Source of the DNA: Oscillospiraceae bacterium
GTDB taxonomy: Bacteria; Bacillota; Clostridia; Oscillospirales; Oscillospiraceae
Assembly: GCA_020025295.1 (NCBI GenBank)
Contig: JAHHSJ010000007.1
Span: 1-52,597, forward strand
Direction: 5' to 3'
Length of the DNA: 52,597 bases
The translations under genes were made by a program, and so were the position numbers. The notes beneath the pieces were generated by a model, which did not search any database, was not told the origin of the DNA, and was given only the letters and a program-made list of their open reading frames with translations. Below are positions 7,154 to 15,344 of the stretch, piece by piece. Each line of letters starts with the position of its first letter. Position 1 is the stretch's first letter.

Positions 7154-8377
7154 ATGAAGCGTATCGCACCCGGATTCCGCCGTTTTGTTGCAATGGGTCT
7201 GACTGTCCTGCTTCTGGTGAGCCTTTTTGTGATGCCCGCAGCGGCCGTAACGAAAAGTGAGATCAATGACCTGAAGGGTCAGGCCGAGGAGCTGGAACAG
7301 CAGAAAGCCGATATGAACCGGAAAGTGGACCGGCTGAAGAAGGATGCCGACTCCAAGCTGGAGGAAAAGGCACTTTTGGAGCAGCAGGTTGGCCTTTTGA
7401 TGGAGCAGATTGCGGTTTCCGAGCAGCTGCTGGCGGATTTGAAGGATCAGATTGAGGAAAGCCAGAAGGAACTGGAGGAAGCCACCGAAAAGGAAAGCGC
7501 CTTCTATGAGGAGTTCTGTGACCGCTTCCGTGATATGGAAGAGCAGAGCACCGTGTCCTATTGGTCGATTCTCTTTGGCTCTGCCAGCTTTGCCGATTTT
7601 TTGGATCGTCTGGTGTTTGTCCGTGAGGTAGCGGAGTACGATAACCAGCTGCTGGAAGAGCTGCGTGAGATCCGCCAGGAGGTGGAGACCGCACGCAATG
7701 ATCTGCTGACCAGTCAGGCGGATCAGGAAAAGACGCAGCGTGATCTGGAAGGTCAGAAGGAGAGCCTTGCCAAGCAGGAGAAAGCGGTAGAAGCCGCTCT
7801 GGCTGAGATTGAGGCAAATCAGGACACCTACGCCGGTCAGCTTGCGGATCTGCAGGCAGAAGCCTCCAAGCTGGACGATGAGATCGCCAGCGCAGAGCGT
7901 AAATATAAAGAGGAACACAGTAAGCCCAAGCCGACTCCGCCTCCTCCGCCCCCGGCGGAAGACGGCGGCGAGAAGCCTTCTGTGAGTCCCTCCGGCATGG
8001 TCTGGCCATGCAGCAGCCACCGAGTCACCTCTCCCTTTGGCTCCAGACCCAGCCCCACCCCGGGCGCATCCACGTTCCATAACGGCATTGATATCGGAGC
8101 CCCTGCCGGCTCGCCGGTCTATGCCGCAGCAAGCGGAACGGTGTTGACAGCAGGTTATAGCTCTGCCCGTGGCTATTATGTCGAGATCAGCCATGGCAAC
8201 GGCATGAAGACGGTTTATATGCACTGCAAGGCCCTGTATGTCAGCTCCGGCGCTCAGGTTTCTGCCGGACAGCACATTGCGGCTGTGGGCAGCACCGGCA
8301 TTTCTACCGGTCCTCACCTCCACTTTGGTGTGATGGTGAACGGCTCCTATCAGAACCCGCTGGACTATGTGAGCTGA
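7154..8377 (+). CDS. PcsB/EnvC-like murein hydrolase with M23 peptidase domain
   Basis: A secreted 407-residue protein. It has a signal peptide (about 1-32, RRFVAMGLTVLLLVSLFVMP then AAA), and a long coiled coil (about 35-255, rich in E, K, Q and L) of the type that docks onto FtsX. A proline-rich linker KPTPPPPPPAED follows, then a C-terminal M23 (LytM) domain. Zinc ligands are visible as H309 and D313 in HNGIDIG and H390 in GPHLHFG (H388-L-H390). All key residues are present, so it should be an active endopeptidase, unlike degenerate EnvC. Its place as the last gene of the ftsEX operon matches PcsB/FtsEX logic: cytoplasmic ATP hydrolysis releases the hydrolase during septation. A terminator follows 28 bases later. 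Confidence 0.92.
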   Translation: MKRIAPGFRRFVAMGLTVLLLVSLFVMPAAAVTKSEINDLKGQAEELEQQKADMNRKVDRLKKDADSKLEEKALLEQQVGLLMEQIAVSEQLLADLKDQIEESQKELEEATEKESAFYEEFCDRFRDMEEQSTVSYWSILFGSASFADFLDRLVFVREVAEYDNQLLEELREIRQEVETARNDLLTSQADQEKTQRDLEGQKESLAKQEKAVEAALAEIEANQDTYAGQLADLQAEASKLDDEIASAERKYKEEHSKPKPTPPPPPPAEDGGEKPSVSPSGMVWPCSSHRVTSPFGSRPSPTPGASTFHNGIDIGAPAGSPVYAAASGTVLTAGYSSARGYYVEISHGNGMKTVYMHCKALYVSSGAQVSAGQHIAAVGSTGISTGPHLHFGVMVNGSYQNPLDYVS

Positions 8378-8404
8378 GTGAGCCAGATAATATAAATGGA
8401 ATGA

Positions 8405-8438
8405 AACGGCACAGCTTTTTTAAGGCTGTGCCGTTTTT
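8405..8438 (+). terminator. Terminator of the ftsEX operon
   Basis: Stem ACGGCACAGC / GCTGTGCCGT (10 bp) followed by five T. Confidence 0.9.
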
Positions 8439-8448
8439 GCTGTCCCCG

Positions 8449-8477
8449 TTGTGTTTTGCGCCGTTTCTTGGTAAAAT
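8449..8477 (+). promoter_or_regulatory. Promoter of the M16C protease gene
   Basis: TTGTGT (8449-8454), 17-bp spacer, TAAAAT (8472-8477), 40 bases before the start codon. Confidence 0.6.
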
Positions 8478-8516
8478 CAGACCAACGATTTCCATACAAA
8501 GATAGGAGGAAACAGA

Positions 8517-11426
8517 ATGAATTTGACGGTTGGAACCCGGCTCCACGGTTTTTTGGTGGAAGAAGTTCGTCCGCTCGGTGAGATTCAGGCCACGATGTAC
8601 CGGATGCGGTATGAAGCCAATGGAGCGGATCTCATCTGGCTGGACCGGGAGGATGAAAACAAGACCTTTGCCATCAGTTTTAAGACCATTCCTCAGGATG
8701 ATACCGGTGTGTTTCATATTCTGGAGCATTCCGTGCTTTGTGGTTCTCGGAAGTATCCGCTGAAGGAGCCCTTTGTGGATTTGCTGAAAAGTTCTCTGCA
8801 AACCTTCCTGAATGCCTTCACCTTCCCGGATAAGACCATGTATCCGGTCTGCTCCCGAAACGATCAGGATTTTCTGAACCTGATGGATGTGTATTTGGAT
8901 GCGGTGTTCCATCCGCTGAGTCTGGAAAGCCCGGAGGCCTTCCGACAGGAGGGCTGGCACTATGAACTGGATTCCCCTGAGGGCGAGCTGAAGTGCAATG
9001 GCGTGGTGTATAACGAGATGAAGGGCGCCTATGCGTCCCCGGATACGGTGTTGGACGCGGAGGTGAACCGTCTGCTGTTCCCGGACAATTGCTACGGCTG
9101 TGAGTCCGGCGGTCATCCGGACCACATCACCGACCTGACCTATGAGCAGTATCTGGCCAGCCACCGCCGGTTCTATCACCCCTCCAATGCCAGAATTTTC
9201 TTGGACGGCAAGGTAGCACTGGACGAGGTGCTGGAGCGCATCGGCAGTTTCCTGAGAGAATATGACGCACTGGATGTGCAGGCAGACATTCCCATGCAGC
9301 AGCCGGTGTCCCCGGCGGAGCGGACCGTGTCCTATGAGATTGGCAGCGATGAGGACGGAACCAATAAGGTGCTGCTGGCCGACGGCTGGGTCATCAGCGA
9401 CTATGCGGATCAGCAGGTGGGCATGGCAGCGGCGGTGCTGTCCAATGCGCTGTGCTCTTCCAACGAAGCGCCCTTGAAGAAGGCACTTCTGGAACGGGGT
9501 CTGGCGGAAAATGTGGAGTTTGTGCCCAATGACGGCATTCAGCAGTTGTATGCGGTGCTGGTCGTGCGGAACACCTCTCTTGACAAGAAGGAAGAGGTGC
9601 GGCAGGTGGTGCGTGAAACCCTCACCAAGCTTGCGGAGGAGGGACTGGATCACCAGCGGCTCCACGCCATTTTGAACCGCTATGAGTTCAATACCCGGGA
9701 GAAGGATTTCGGTACTATGCCCCGTGGTCTGGTCTATGCCATCACCATGCACGATACTTGGTTGTACGGCGGCGATCCGGCCCAGAACCTGTGCTATGAC
9801 GATTGCTTTGCTGCACTCCGGGAGAAGGTGGACAACAACTGGTTTGAGCAGCTGATCCGGGACCTGTTTTTGAACAATCCCCACCATGCCCAGCTTTGCC
9901 TTGTGCCGGACAGCCATCTGGGCGAAGAGAAGCGTCAGGCGGAAGCGGAGCGGCTGGCCCGAGAGAAGGCGTCTTGGAGCGAGGAAACGATTGCCCGTGT
10001 GATGGAAGAGTTTGCACAGCTGCGCCGGGCTCAGGAACGGGAGAACACCCCAGAGCAGATGAAAACCCTTCCGGTGCTGTCCCTGAAGGATATTCCCGAA
10101 ACGGTACAGCCGGTCCGTCAGGCGGTTCGCTCGCTGGGAGACACCACCCTGCTGCTGCAGGAGATCGAAACCGGCGGTATCCTGTATCTGAGTTGCTATT
10201 TCTCGCTGGCAGACCTCACGCTGGAGGAACTGACGCCCCTGAGGCTCATGACCTCCCTGATGACCCAGCTGCCCACGGAGCAATCCGACTTGATGACCCT
10301 GCGCAGCCGTATCGAGGCCAATCTGGGTCGATTCAGTGTCGGGATCCAGAACATTGCGGAAACCGGACGGCCGGATGTGACCCATCCCTATTTGACGGTC
10401 AGTGTGTCCCTGCTTCCACACAGAAAACAGGAGGCATTGGACCTTCTGGAGGAAGTGCTGTTCCATACCCGGTTTGAGGACGCCAAAGCCGTCCATCGCT
10501 TGCTGCGCCAGCTGCGGCTGACTTTGGAGCGGCGTGTGGTAGAGGCCGGGAATGGCTTTGCCGCCGATGTGCTTGGAGCGGCATCCACTGCTCGGGGCGT
10601 GGTGGATGACACCATCAGCGGCCTTGCACAGCTGCGCTATCTGCAGCAGCTGGACGACCGCTTTGAAGAGGAAGGGGAAGCGGTGTGCGCCGTGTTCCGG
10701 GACAGCTGCAAGCGGCTCTTTGCCCGGGAGCGGCTGACCCTGTCCCTCACCGGTGAAGCAGATATTCAGTGGCTGGAAGAAGCTCGGGAGTGGATTCCTC
10801 AGGGCAATGGTATGGGCGAGCCGGTATCGTATCCCCTGACCCACCGGGGCCAGTTGGGCATCCAGATTCCGGCGGACATCGGCTTTGCCGCCTGCGGCAG
10901 CCACCTCTCCGTGGCGAACGCAGCATATTCCGGCGTGGCCCGGGTGGCAGCGCAGTCCCTGACCTACGGTTATCTTTGGGACACCATCCGAGTGAAGGGC
11001 GGCGCCTACAGCACCCAGCTGGATGTGCGTCCGGACGGAAGCTGGAGCATGAGCTCCTACCGTGACCCGAACTGCAGCCGCTCTCTGGATGACTTCCGCA
11101 ACGTGGGTGAGGCCCTGCGTGCGTTCTGCGATCAGGAAGAAAGCTTGGATAAGTATATCATCAGTACCATCGGCGATGCCCAGCCGGTGATGACGCCTCA
11201 GATGGAAGGACTTCGGGCGGTGTTGATGTATTTCTCCGGACGGACGAATGAGGATTTGCAGCGGACTTACTCTGAAATGCTCCATACTACCCGGGAGCAG
11301 CTCCGAGCATTCAGCTATGTGCTGGATGGGCTGACCGAGGGTGCGCCGGTGTGCGTTGTGGGCGGAAAACGCCTGCTGGATGATTGCGGCGACAAGCTGG
11401 ATGGCCGAGAGATGCTGACAGTGTAA
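8517..11426 (+). CDS. M16C family zinc metallopeptidase (presequence protease-like)
   Basis: A 969-residue cytoplasmic peptidase of the insulinase superfamily, in the length range of the PreP/Cym1 (M16C) group. The inverted zinc motif HxxEH is seen as HILEH (residues 67-71) in FHILEHSVLCGSRKYPLKEPF. Typical follow-up motifs are FLNAFTFPDKTMYPV and GVVYNEMKGAYASPD. The second half contains the M16C-associated domain and an inactive C-terminal pair with the RVKGGAYS motif (residues about 820-830). These enzymes degrade short unfolded peptides in a closed chamber. The start ATG follows AGGAGGAAACAG. It is a single-gene unit between a promoter and a strong terminator. Confidence 0.94.
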   Translation: MNLTVGTRLHGFLVEEVRPLGEIQATMYRMRYEANGADLIWLDREDENKTFAISFKTIPQDDTGVFHILEHSVLCGSRKYPLKEPFVDLLKSSLQTFLNAFTFPDKTMYPVCSRNDQDFLNLMDVYLDAVFHPLSLESPEAFRQEGWHYELDSPEGELKCNGVVYNEMKGAYASPDTVLDAEVNRLLFPDNCYGCESGGHPDHITDLTYEQYLASHRRFYHPSNARIFLDGKVALDEVLERIGSFLREYDALDVQADIPMQQPVSPAERTVSYEIGSDEDGTNKVLLADGWVISDYADQQVGMAAAVLSNALCSSNEAPLKKALLERGLAENVEFVPNDGIQQLYAVLVVRNTSLDKKEEVRQVVRETLTKLAEEGLDHQRLHAILNRYEFNTREKDFGTMPRGLVYAITMHDTWLYGGDPAQNLCYDDCFAALREKVDNNWFEQLIRDLFLNNPHHAQLCLVPDSHLGEEKRQAEAERLAREKASWSEETIARVMEEFAQLRRAQERENTPEQMKTLPVLSLKDIPETVQPVRQAVRSLGDTTLLLQEIETGGILYLSCYFSLADLTLEELTPLRLMTSLMTQLPTEQSDLMTLRSRIEANLGRFSVGIQNIAETGRPDVTHPYLTVSVSLLPHRKQEALDLLEEVLFHTRFEDAKAVHRLLRQLRLTLERRVVEAGNGFAADVLGAASTARGVVDDTISGLAQLRYLQQLDDRFEEEGEAVCAVFRDSCKRLFARERLTLSLTGEADIQWLEEAREWIPQGNGMGEPVSYPLTHRGQLGIQIPADIGFAACGSHLSVANAAYSGVARVAAQSLTYGYLWDTIRVKGGAYSTQLDVRPDGSWSMSSYRDPNCSRSLDDFRNVGEALRAFCDQEESLDKYIISTIGDAQPVMTPQMEGLRAVLMYFSGRTNEDLQRTYSEMLHTTREQLRAFSYVLDGLTEGAPVCVVGGKRLLDDCGDKLDGREMLTV

Positions 11427-11441
11427 GCTGAAAGGAAAGGG

Positions 11442-11476
11442 AAAACGCCCGGACGGGGTACCGTCCGGGCGTTTTT
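11442..11476 (+). terminator. Terminator of the M16C protease gene
   Basis: Fifteen-bp stem AAAACGCCCGGACGG / CCGTCCGGGCGTTTT, 4-base loop, T run. Confidence 0.93.
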
Positions 11477-11541
11477 GGCTGCTGTGAGAACTGTGATTGT
11501 AAAAAACACGAGAAAAGGGTAAAAAAAGAAGCAAAAACTAT

Positions 11542-11570
11542 TTGAAGTACGGAATGAAATATGGTACTAT
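11542..11570 (+). promoter_or_regulatory. Promoter of the DegV gene
   Basis: TTGAAG (11542-11547), 17-bp spacer, TACTAT (11565-11570). The predicted start near 11577 leaves a leader of about 150 bases. Confidence 0.75.
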
Positions 11571-11644
11571 ACATGGAGAGGGTTTTCTATAACTTGTCAA
11601 GCGTGGATGAATACCGTGAATGAGATTGTTGCGTGCGTCGTTGT

Positions 11645-11703
11645 CACAGAGAATACCTTCAATGTAAGCTGGGGATGCGGTGCAGGAAGTACCGTTCTCT
11701 GTG
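11645..11703 (+). other. Long hairpin in the DegV mRNA leader
   Basis: Perfect 9-bp outer stem CACAGAGAA (11645-11653) / TTCTCTGTG (11695-11703). An inner helix, TAC(c)TTC with GAAGTA (11654-11660 and 11686-11691), has one bulge. There is no T run after it. It ends 9 bases before the AAGGAG ribosome binding site, so an effect on translation is possible. It matches no riboswitch I know. Confidence 0.5.
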
Positions 11704-11724
11704 CTGTCGTAAGGAGAATAGAAC

Positions 11725-12603
11725 ATGAGTTTTGCGATTTTTACCGATACTTCTGCCAATCTGCCGACACCGGAAACCGTTCGGCTTGGCATTTCTGTGG
11801 TGCCGCTGTCTTATTCCGTGGACGGAGTGGAGCATGAGTGCCTGGATACGGAGGCATTTCAGGCGGCGGACTATTATGAGTCCATGAAGGGCAGCACGGT
11901 CATCAAAACCTCTCAGGTCAACCCTCAGAAGTATATGGATTACATGGAGTCCGCATTGCAGGAGGGAAAGGATATTCTGTTTGTGGGTATGTCCTCCGGA
12001 ATCAGCGGTTCCTTTGGCTCTGCCAAGATTGCCCGGGAGCAGCTTTTGGAGGACTATCCGGAGCGTTCCATTCGTCTGGTGGACAGTCTGGGTGCCTCTT
12101 TGGGCGAGGGTCTGCTGGTCCTGAAGGCCAGCACCTGCCGGGAAAGCGGCATGAGTCTGGATGAAACGGCAGATTATCTGGAAGAAGCCAAGGCCAATCT
12201 GTACCAGCTCTTTACCGTGGATAATCTGATGCACCTGCGTAAGGGCGGACGCCTTTCCAATGCGGCAGCCATTGTGGGCTCTCTGCTGAACATCAAGCCT
12301 TTGCTGAAGGGCAATGAGAACGGACAAATCGTTTCCTTCGAGAAGGTGCGTGGCCGCAAAGCGGTCATCCATGAGATTGCCAAGCACTATAATCAGCTGG
12401 TGGTGAAGGCAGAGGAGCAGATCGTGGGCATTTCCCACTGCCATTGTCTGGAGGATGCGGAAAAGCTGGCAGACCTCATTCGCCAGACCAATCCCCCCAA
12501 GGAGATCATCATTGTGGAGCATGAGCCTGTGACCGGTTCCTATCTTGGCCCCGGCGCACTGGCGCTCTACTTCGGCGGCGACAAGGAAGTTCGCCTGCAT
12601 TAA
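11725..12603 (+). CDS. DegV family fatty-acid-binding protein (FakB-like)
   Basis: DegV/FakB proteins hold a fatty acid and present it to FakA for phosphorylation. In 292 residues the family features are clear: FAIFTDTSANLP at the N-terminus, GMSSGISGSFGSA (about residues 90-102), VDSLGASLGEGLLVL, and VDNLMHLRKGGRLSNAAA with GSLLNIKPLL. The C-terminal EHEPVTGSYLGPGALALYFGG closes the ligand pocket. The start ATG follows AAGGAGAATAGAAC. FakA is encoded at 1132, so the window supplies both subunits as separate units, the usual arrangement because one FakA serves several FakBs. Fatty acid specificity cannot be told from the sequence. Confidence 0.93.
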   Translation: MSFAIFTDTSANLPTPETVRLGISVVPLSYSVDGVEHECLDTEAFQAADYYESMKGSTVIKTSQVNPQKYMDYMESALQEGKDILFVGMSSGISGSFGSAKIAREQLLEDYPERSIRLVDSLGASLGEGLLVLKASTCRESGMSLDETADYLEEAKANLYQLFTVDNLMHLRKGGRLSNAAAIVGSLLNIKPLLKGNENGQIVSFEKVRGRKAVIHEIAKHYNQLVVKAEEQIVGISHCHCLEDAEKLADLIRQTNPPKEIIIVEHEPVTGSYLGPGALALYFGGDKEVRLH

Positions 12604-12614
12604 CGACATTAGGA

Positions 12615-12647
12615 CAGCATTCCGCAAAGCGGAATGCTGCCTTTTTT
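12615..12647 (+). terminator. Terminator of the DegV gene
   Basis: Stem CAGCATTCCGC / GCGGAATGCTG with AAA loop, then CC and six T. Confidence 0.92.
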
Positions 12648-12650
12648 GTG

Positions 12651-12681
12651 AGAAAAGCGGCGTGACCAAAGTCACGCCGCT
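12651..12681 (-). terminator. Terminator of the aldo/keto reductase gene
   Basis: On the minus strand: stem GCGGCGTGAC / GTCACGCCGC, 4-base loop, then TTTTCTC. Confidence 0.85.
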
Positions 12682-12691
12682 TGGTGTTTCC

Positions 12692-13633
12692 TTAATTCAG
12701 GTTCGTTTGGATCGCCTCATCCAGCAGTTGGAGTTCTTCTTCGGAGAGCGTCCAGTCGGTGGCGGCGCAGTTCTGCTCCACCTTGGCACGGGTCTGAGCG
12801 CCCACAATGCAGTTGGAGGTGCAGTTTTGCTGCAGCGCCCAGTTAAGCGCCACCTGCGCCACAGGCACCCCACGCTGGTCGGCCACAGAATCCATCGTGT
12901 CCAAGAGTCTCATGACCTGAGAGAACATCGGCTCCTTGAAGTAGGGATAGAAGCGGCTCCGGTTGTCCTCCGGGGCAAACGAGGGCAGGGTGCGATAAGC
13001 ACCGGTGAGGATTCCGCCGCCCAATGGGCCGTAGGCCATCACGCCCATGTTCCGGGCGACACACCAATCCATCGTGGCACGGTTTGACTGATCCACCATG
13101 GGAAATTGGGGCTGATAGGCCACCACTTCGCCGTATTTTTTGGCTTCCTCCATCTGTGCCACGCTGAAATTGCTCACGCCGATGTAGCGGATTTTGCCCG
13201 CCTGTTTCAGAGAATTCAGGACATCCATGGTTTCTTCCAGCGGAATGGAAGGGTCAGGCCAGTGAATGAGGTAGAGGTCGATGTAGTCGGTGCGGAGATT
13301 CCGCAGAGAAGCGTCACATTCCGCCAGAATCCGGTCTTTGCGGAGGGAGCGGATATATTTGCCATCGACAAATTCCGTGCCGCACTTGGTGGAAATAAAC
13401 ATTTTGTGCCGAAGCCCCAGCTCTTCCAGAGCTTTGCCCACATAGCGCTCGGCAGCGCCGGCATTGTAGGCGGGAGCGGTGTCAATAAAGTTGATGCCGG
13501 ACTCTGCGGCAGCACGGATGGCATCCAGACGGGTTTCGTCGGAATAGCTGTCCCAGCCGGAACCGCCCAGCCCCCAAGTGCCAAGCACCAGCTGGGACAA
13601 ATGCTCCTCAGGGCCAAATTTCACATAATTCAT
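12692..13633 (-). CDS. Aldo/keto reductase
   Basis: An NADPH-dependent carbonyl reductase of the AKR (beta/alpha)8 barrel family, 313 residues. The catalytic tetrad is complete: Asp51 and Tyr56 in FIDTAPAY, Lys83 in MFISTKCG, and His124 in YLIHWPD. Further family signatures are LVLGTWGLGG near the N-terminus, KIRYIGVSNFS, and CIVGAQTRAKVEQN for cofactor binding. The start ATG at 13631-13633 follows AAAGAGGTG. It stands alone on the minus strand between two convergent or divergent plus-strand units. Its substrate cannot be told from context; the sequence resembles general stress or sugar aldehyde reductases (YhdN/IolS-like). Confidence 0.94.
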   Translation of the reverse strand: MNYVKFGPEEHLSQLVLGTWGLGGSGWDSYSDETRLDAIRAAAESGINFIDTAPAYNAGAAERYVGKALEELGLRHKMFISTKCGTEFVDGKYIRSLRKDRILAECDASLRNLRTDYIDLYLIHWPDPSIPLEETMDVLNSLKQAGKIRYIGVSNFSVAQMEEAKKYGEVVAYQPQFPMVDQSNRATMDWCVARNMGVMAYGPLGGGILTGAYRTLPSFAPEDNRSRFYPYFKEPMFSQVMRLLDTMDSVADQRGVPVAQVALNWALQQNCTSNCIVGAQTRAKVEQNCAATDWTLSEEELQLLDEAIQTNLN

Positions 13634-13682
13634 AAATCTTTGCACCTCTTTCTGAGCCGATAGAACCACGGTTTCTGTCCAT

Positions 13683-13711
13683 ACGATACCTCTTTCCGGG
13701 GCAATTTGCAA
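13683..13711 (-). promoter_or_regulatory. Promoter of the aldo/keto reductase gene
   Basis: On the minus strand: TTGCAA (13706-13711), 17-bp spacer, TATCGT (13683-13688). Confidence 0.55.
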
Positions 13712-13753
13712 CCTCCGATGAGGGGGCAGACGATAAGGATTGCCGAAGAACGA

Positions 13754-13782
13754 TTGCAGGGAAGGGCGGAACATAGTATAAT
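13754..13782 (+). promoter_or_regulatory. Promoter of the carbonic anhydrase operon
   Basis: TTGCAG (13754-13759), 17-bp spacer, TATAAT (13777-13782). Confidence 0.85.
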
Positions 13783-13829
13783 GACAAATTAAGTGAACGC
13801 AAATCCACAGAGAGGGAGGAAACGACCTC

Positions 13830-14345
13830 GTGAACAAACCTGTCATTTCACCGCTGGCCCGAATTGCGGAACACGCCGTCATCTGCGGCAATGTGGAACT
13901 GAAATCGGGCAGCAATATCTGGTTCCATACCACCATTCGGGCGGAGATGGAGCGCATCACCATCGGAACAGACAGTAATGTGCAGGATAATTGCGTCATC
14001 CATGTGGATGAGGGCTGTCCTGTGACTGTGGGCGACCGGGTGACGGTGGGGCACGGCTGCATTTTGCACGGCTGCACCATCGGGGATGAATCCCTCATCG
14101 GCATGGGCAGTACGGTGCTGAACGGAGCGCACATCGGACGGGGCTGCATCCTCGGAGCCGGCAGTCTGGTCACCCAGAATACGGTGATTCCCGACGGAAT
14201 GATGGCCTTCGGCAGACCGGCAAAGGTGGTGCGTCCAGTCACGCCGGAAGAGCGTGCCGATTTGCTCCGCAACGCCGAAGCCTATGTGGCGGAGTCGAAG
14301 GTCTATGTGGAGGAAGGTCTGTTCCGAGAAGGAACCAAGGGCTGA
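13830..14345 (+). CDS. Gamma-carbonic anhydrase family protein
   Basis: A left-handed beta-helix protein of 171 residues built from hexapeptide repeats, for example VICGNVELKSGSNIW, GCILHGCTIGDESLIG and TVLNGAHIGRGCILG. The zinc histidines of the gamma-class site are visible in DNCVIHVDEG and VGHGCILHGC. Members are carbonic anhydrases or related acyltransferase-like proteins (PaaY, YrdA type). Activity cannot be assured from the motifs alone. The start is GTG at 13830 behind GGGAGGAAACG. It lies 13 bases before the 2-hydroxyacid dehydrogenase gene, forming an operon. Confidence 0.92.
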   Translation: MNKPVISPLARIAEHAVICGNVELKSGSNIWFHTTIRAEMERITIGTDSNVQDNCVIHVDEGCPVTVGDRVTVGHGCILHGCTIGDESLIGMGSTVLNGAHIGRGCILGAGSLVTQNTVIPDGMMAFGRPAKVVRPVTPEERADLLRNAEAYVAESKVYVEEGLFREGTKG

Positions 14346-14358
14346 GAGGAGAATGTCT

Positions 14359-15324
14359 ATGAATATGGTCATTTTGGACTCCTATGTGGAAAACCCCGGC
14401 GACCTCAGCTGGGCGCCATTGGAAAAGCTGGGGAATTTGACCCTTTATGACGCCATTCCGGAGAACAATGTGGATGAAATTGTCCGCTGTATCGGCAATG
14501 CAGAGGTGGTCATCACCAATAAGACGCCGCTCCCTGCGGAGGTCCTCCGCCGCTGTCCCACAGTGAAGTGCATTGCTATTCTGGCCACTGGTTACAACAT
14601 TGTGGACATAGAGTGCGCCAAAGAGTTGGGCATCCCGGTGTGTAATGTGCCGACCTACGGCACCTTTGCCGTGGCTCAGTTTACCATTGCTATGCTGCTG
14701 GAGATTTGCAGCCGTGTGGCAGAGCATGACCGCACGGTTCATGCCGGCAAGTGGCAGAACAGCCCTCAGTGGAGCTATTGGGAGTGTCCGCTGATGGAAT
14801 TGGCGGATAAGACGCTGGGCATCATCGGCTTTGGCCGCATCGGACAGCAGGTGGCTCGGATTGCCTCTGCCATGGGCATGAAGGTGCTGGCGTACAGCCG
14901 GACGGAGACGGAAGAAGGCCGCAAATTGGCCGACTATGTGGATTTGCCCACGCTGCTTTCTGCGTCCGATGTGGTCAGCCTGCACTGTCCGCTCTTCCCG
15001 GAAACCGAGGGCATCATCAACCGCAGCACCATCGCCCAAATGAAGGATGGCGCCATTCTGCTCAATGCCAGCCGGGGCGGTCTGGTGGTGGACGCAGACC
15101 TTGCTCAGGCGCTCCACAGCGGAAAGCTTTCTGCGGCGGCGCTGGATGTGGTGTCTCAGGAGCCTATCCGCCCGGACAATCCGCTGCTGAACGCCCCCAA
15201 TTGCATCCTTACACCCCATATTGCGTGGGCGGCGAGAGAGTGCCGCCAGCGCATCATTGACACCACCGTGGACAATGTGCGTGCCTACTGTGCAGGCAGC
15301 CCCATTCATGTGGTGAATCCCTGA
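14359..15324 (+). CDS. D-2-hydroxyacid dehydrogenase (hydroxypyruvate reductase-like)
   Basis: An NAD(P)-dependent reductase of 2-oxoacids, 321 residues. The Rossmann motif GIIGFGRIGQQVARIA is followed by the catalytic set: Arg in ILLNASRGGLVVD, Glu in DVVSQEPI, and His in ILTPHIAWA. The GTFAVAQFTIAMLLE segment replaces the more usual N-(S/A)-xx-VAE motif and is common in glycerate dehydrogenase-like members. The start ATG at 14359 is 7 bases after GAGGAG; ATG at 14353 is too close to it. It is the second gene of an operon with gamma-carbonic anhydrase and DUF4317. Likely substrates are hydroxypyruvate or glyoxylate, but this is inference. Confidence 0.92.
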   Translation: MNMVILDSYVENPGDLSWAPLEKLGNLTLYDAIPENNVDEIVRCIGNAEVVITNKTPLPAEVLRRCPTVKCIAILATGYNIVDIECAKELGIPVCNVPTYGTFAVAQFTIAMLLEICSRVAEHDRTVHAGKWQNSPQWSYWECPLMELADKTLGIIGFGRIGQQVARIASAMGMKVLAYSRTETEEGRKLADYVDLPTLLSASDVVSLHCPLFPETEGIINRSTIAQMKDGAILLNASRGGLVVDADLAQALHSGKLSAAALDVVSQEPIRPDNPLLNAPNCILTPHIAWAARECRQRIIDTTVDNVRAYCAGSPIHVVNP

Positions 15325-15344
15325 CAGAAAAGAAGAGGTATCCT

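Noticed and set aside
8304..11534. 1076-codon minus-strand frame opposite the M16C protease
   Set aside because: It is a shadow of a GC-rich gene. It has no family motifs and lies antisense to a protein with a clear HxxEH site.
11581..11724. T-box or known riboswitch before DegV
   Set aside because: There is no T-box sequence, no specifier loop and no terminator.
12692..14272. Single 526-codon minus-strand frame over both the reductase and the carbonic anhydrase
   Set aside because: Only codons after ATG 13633 encode the reductase. The rest is antisense to the gamma-carbonic anhydrase gene.
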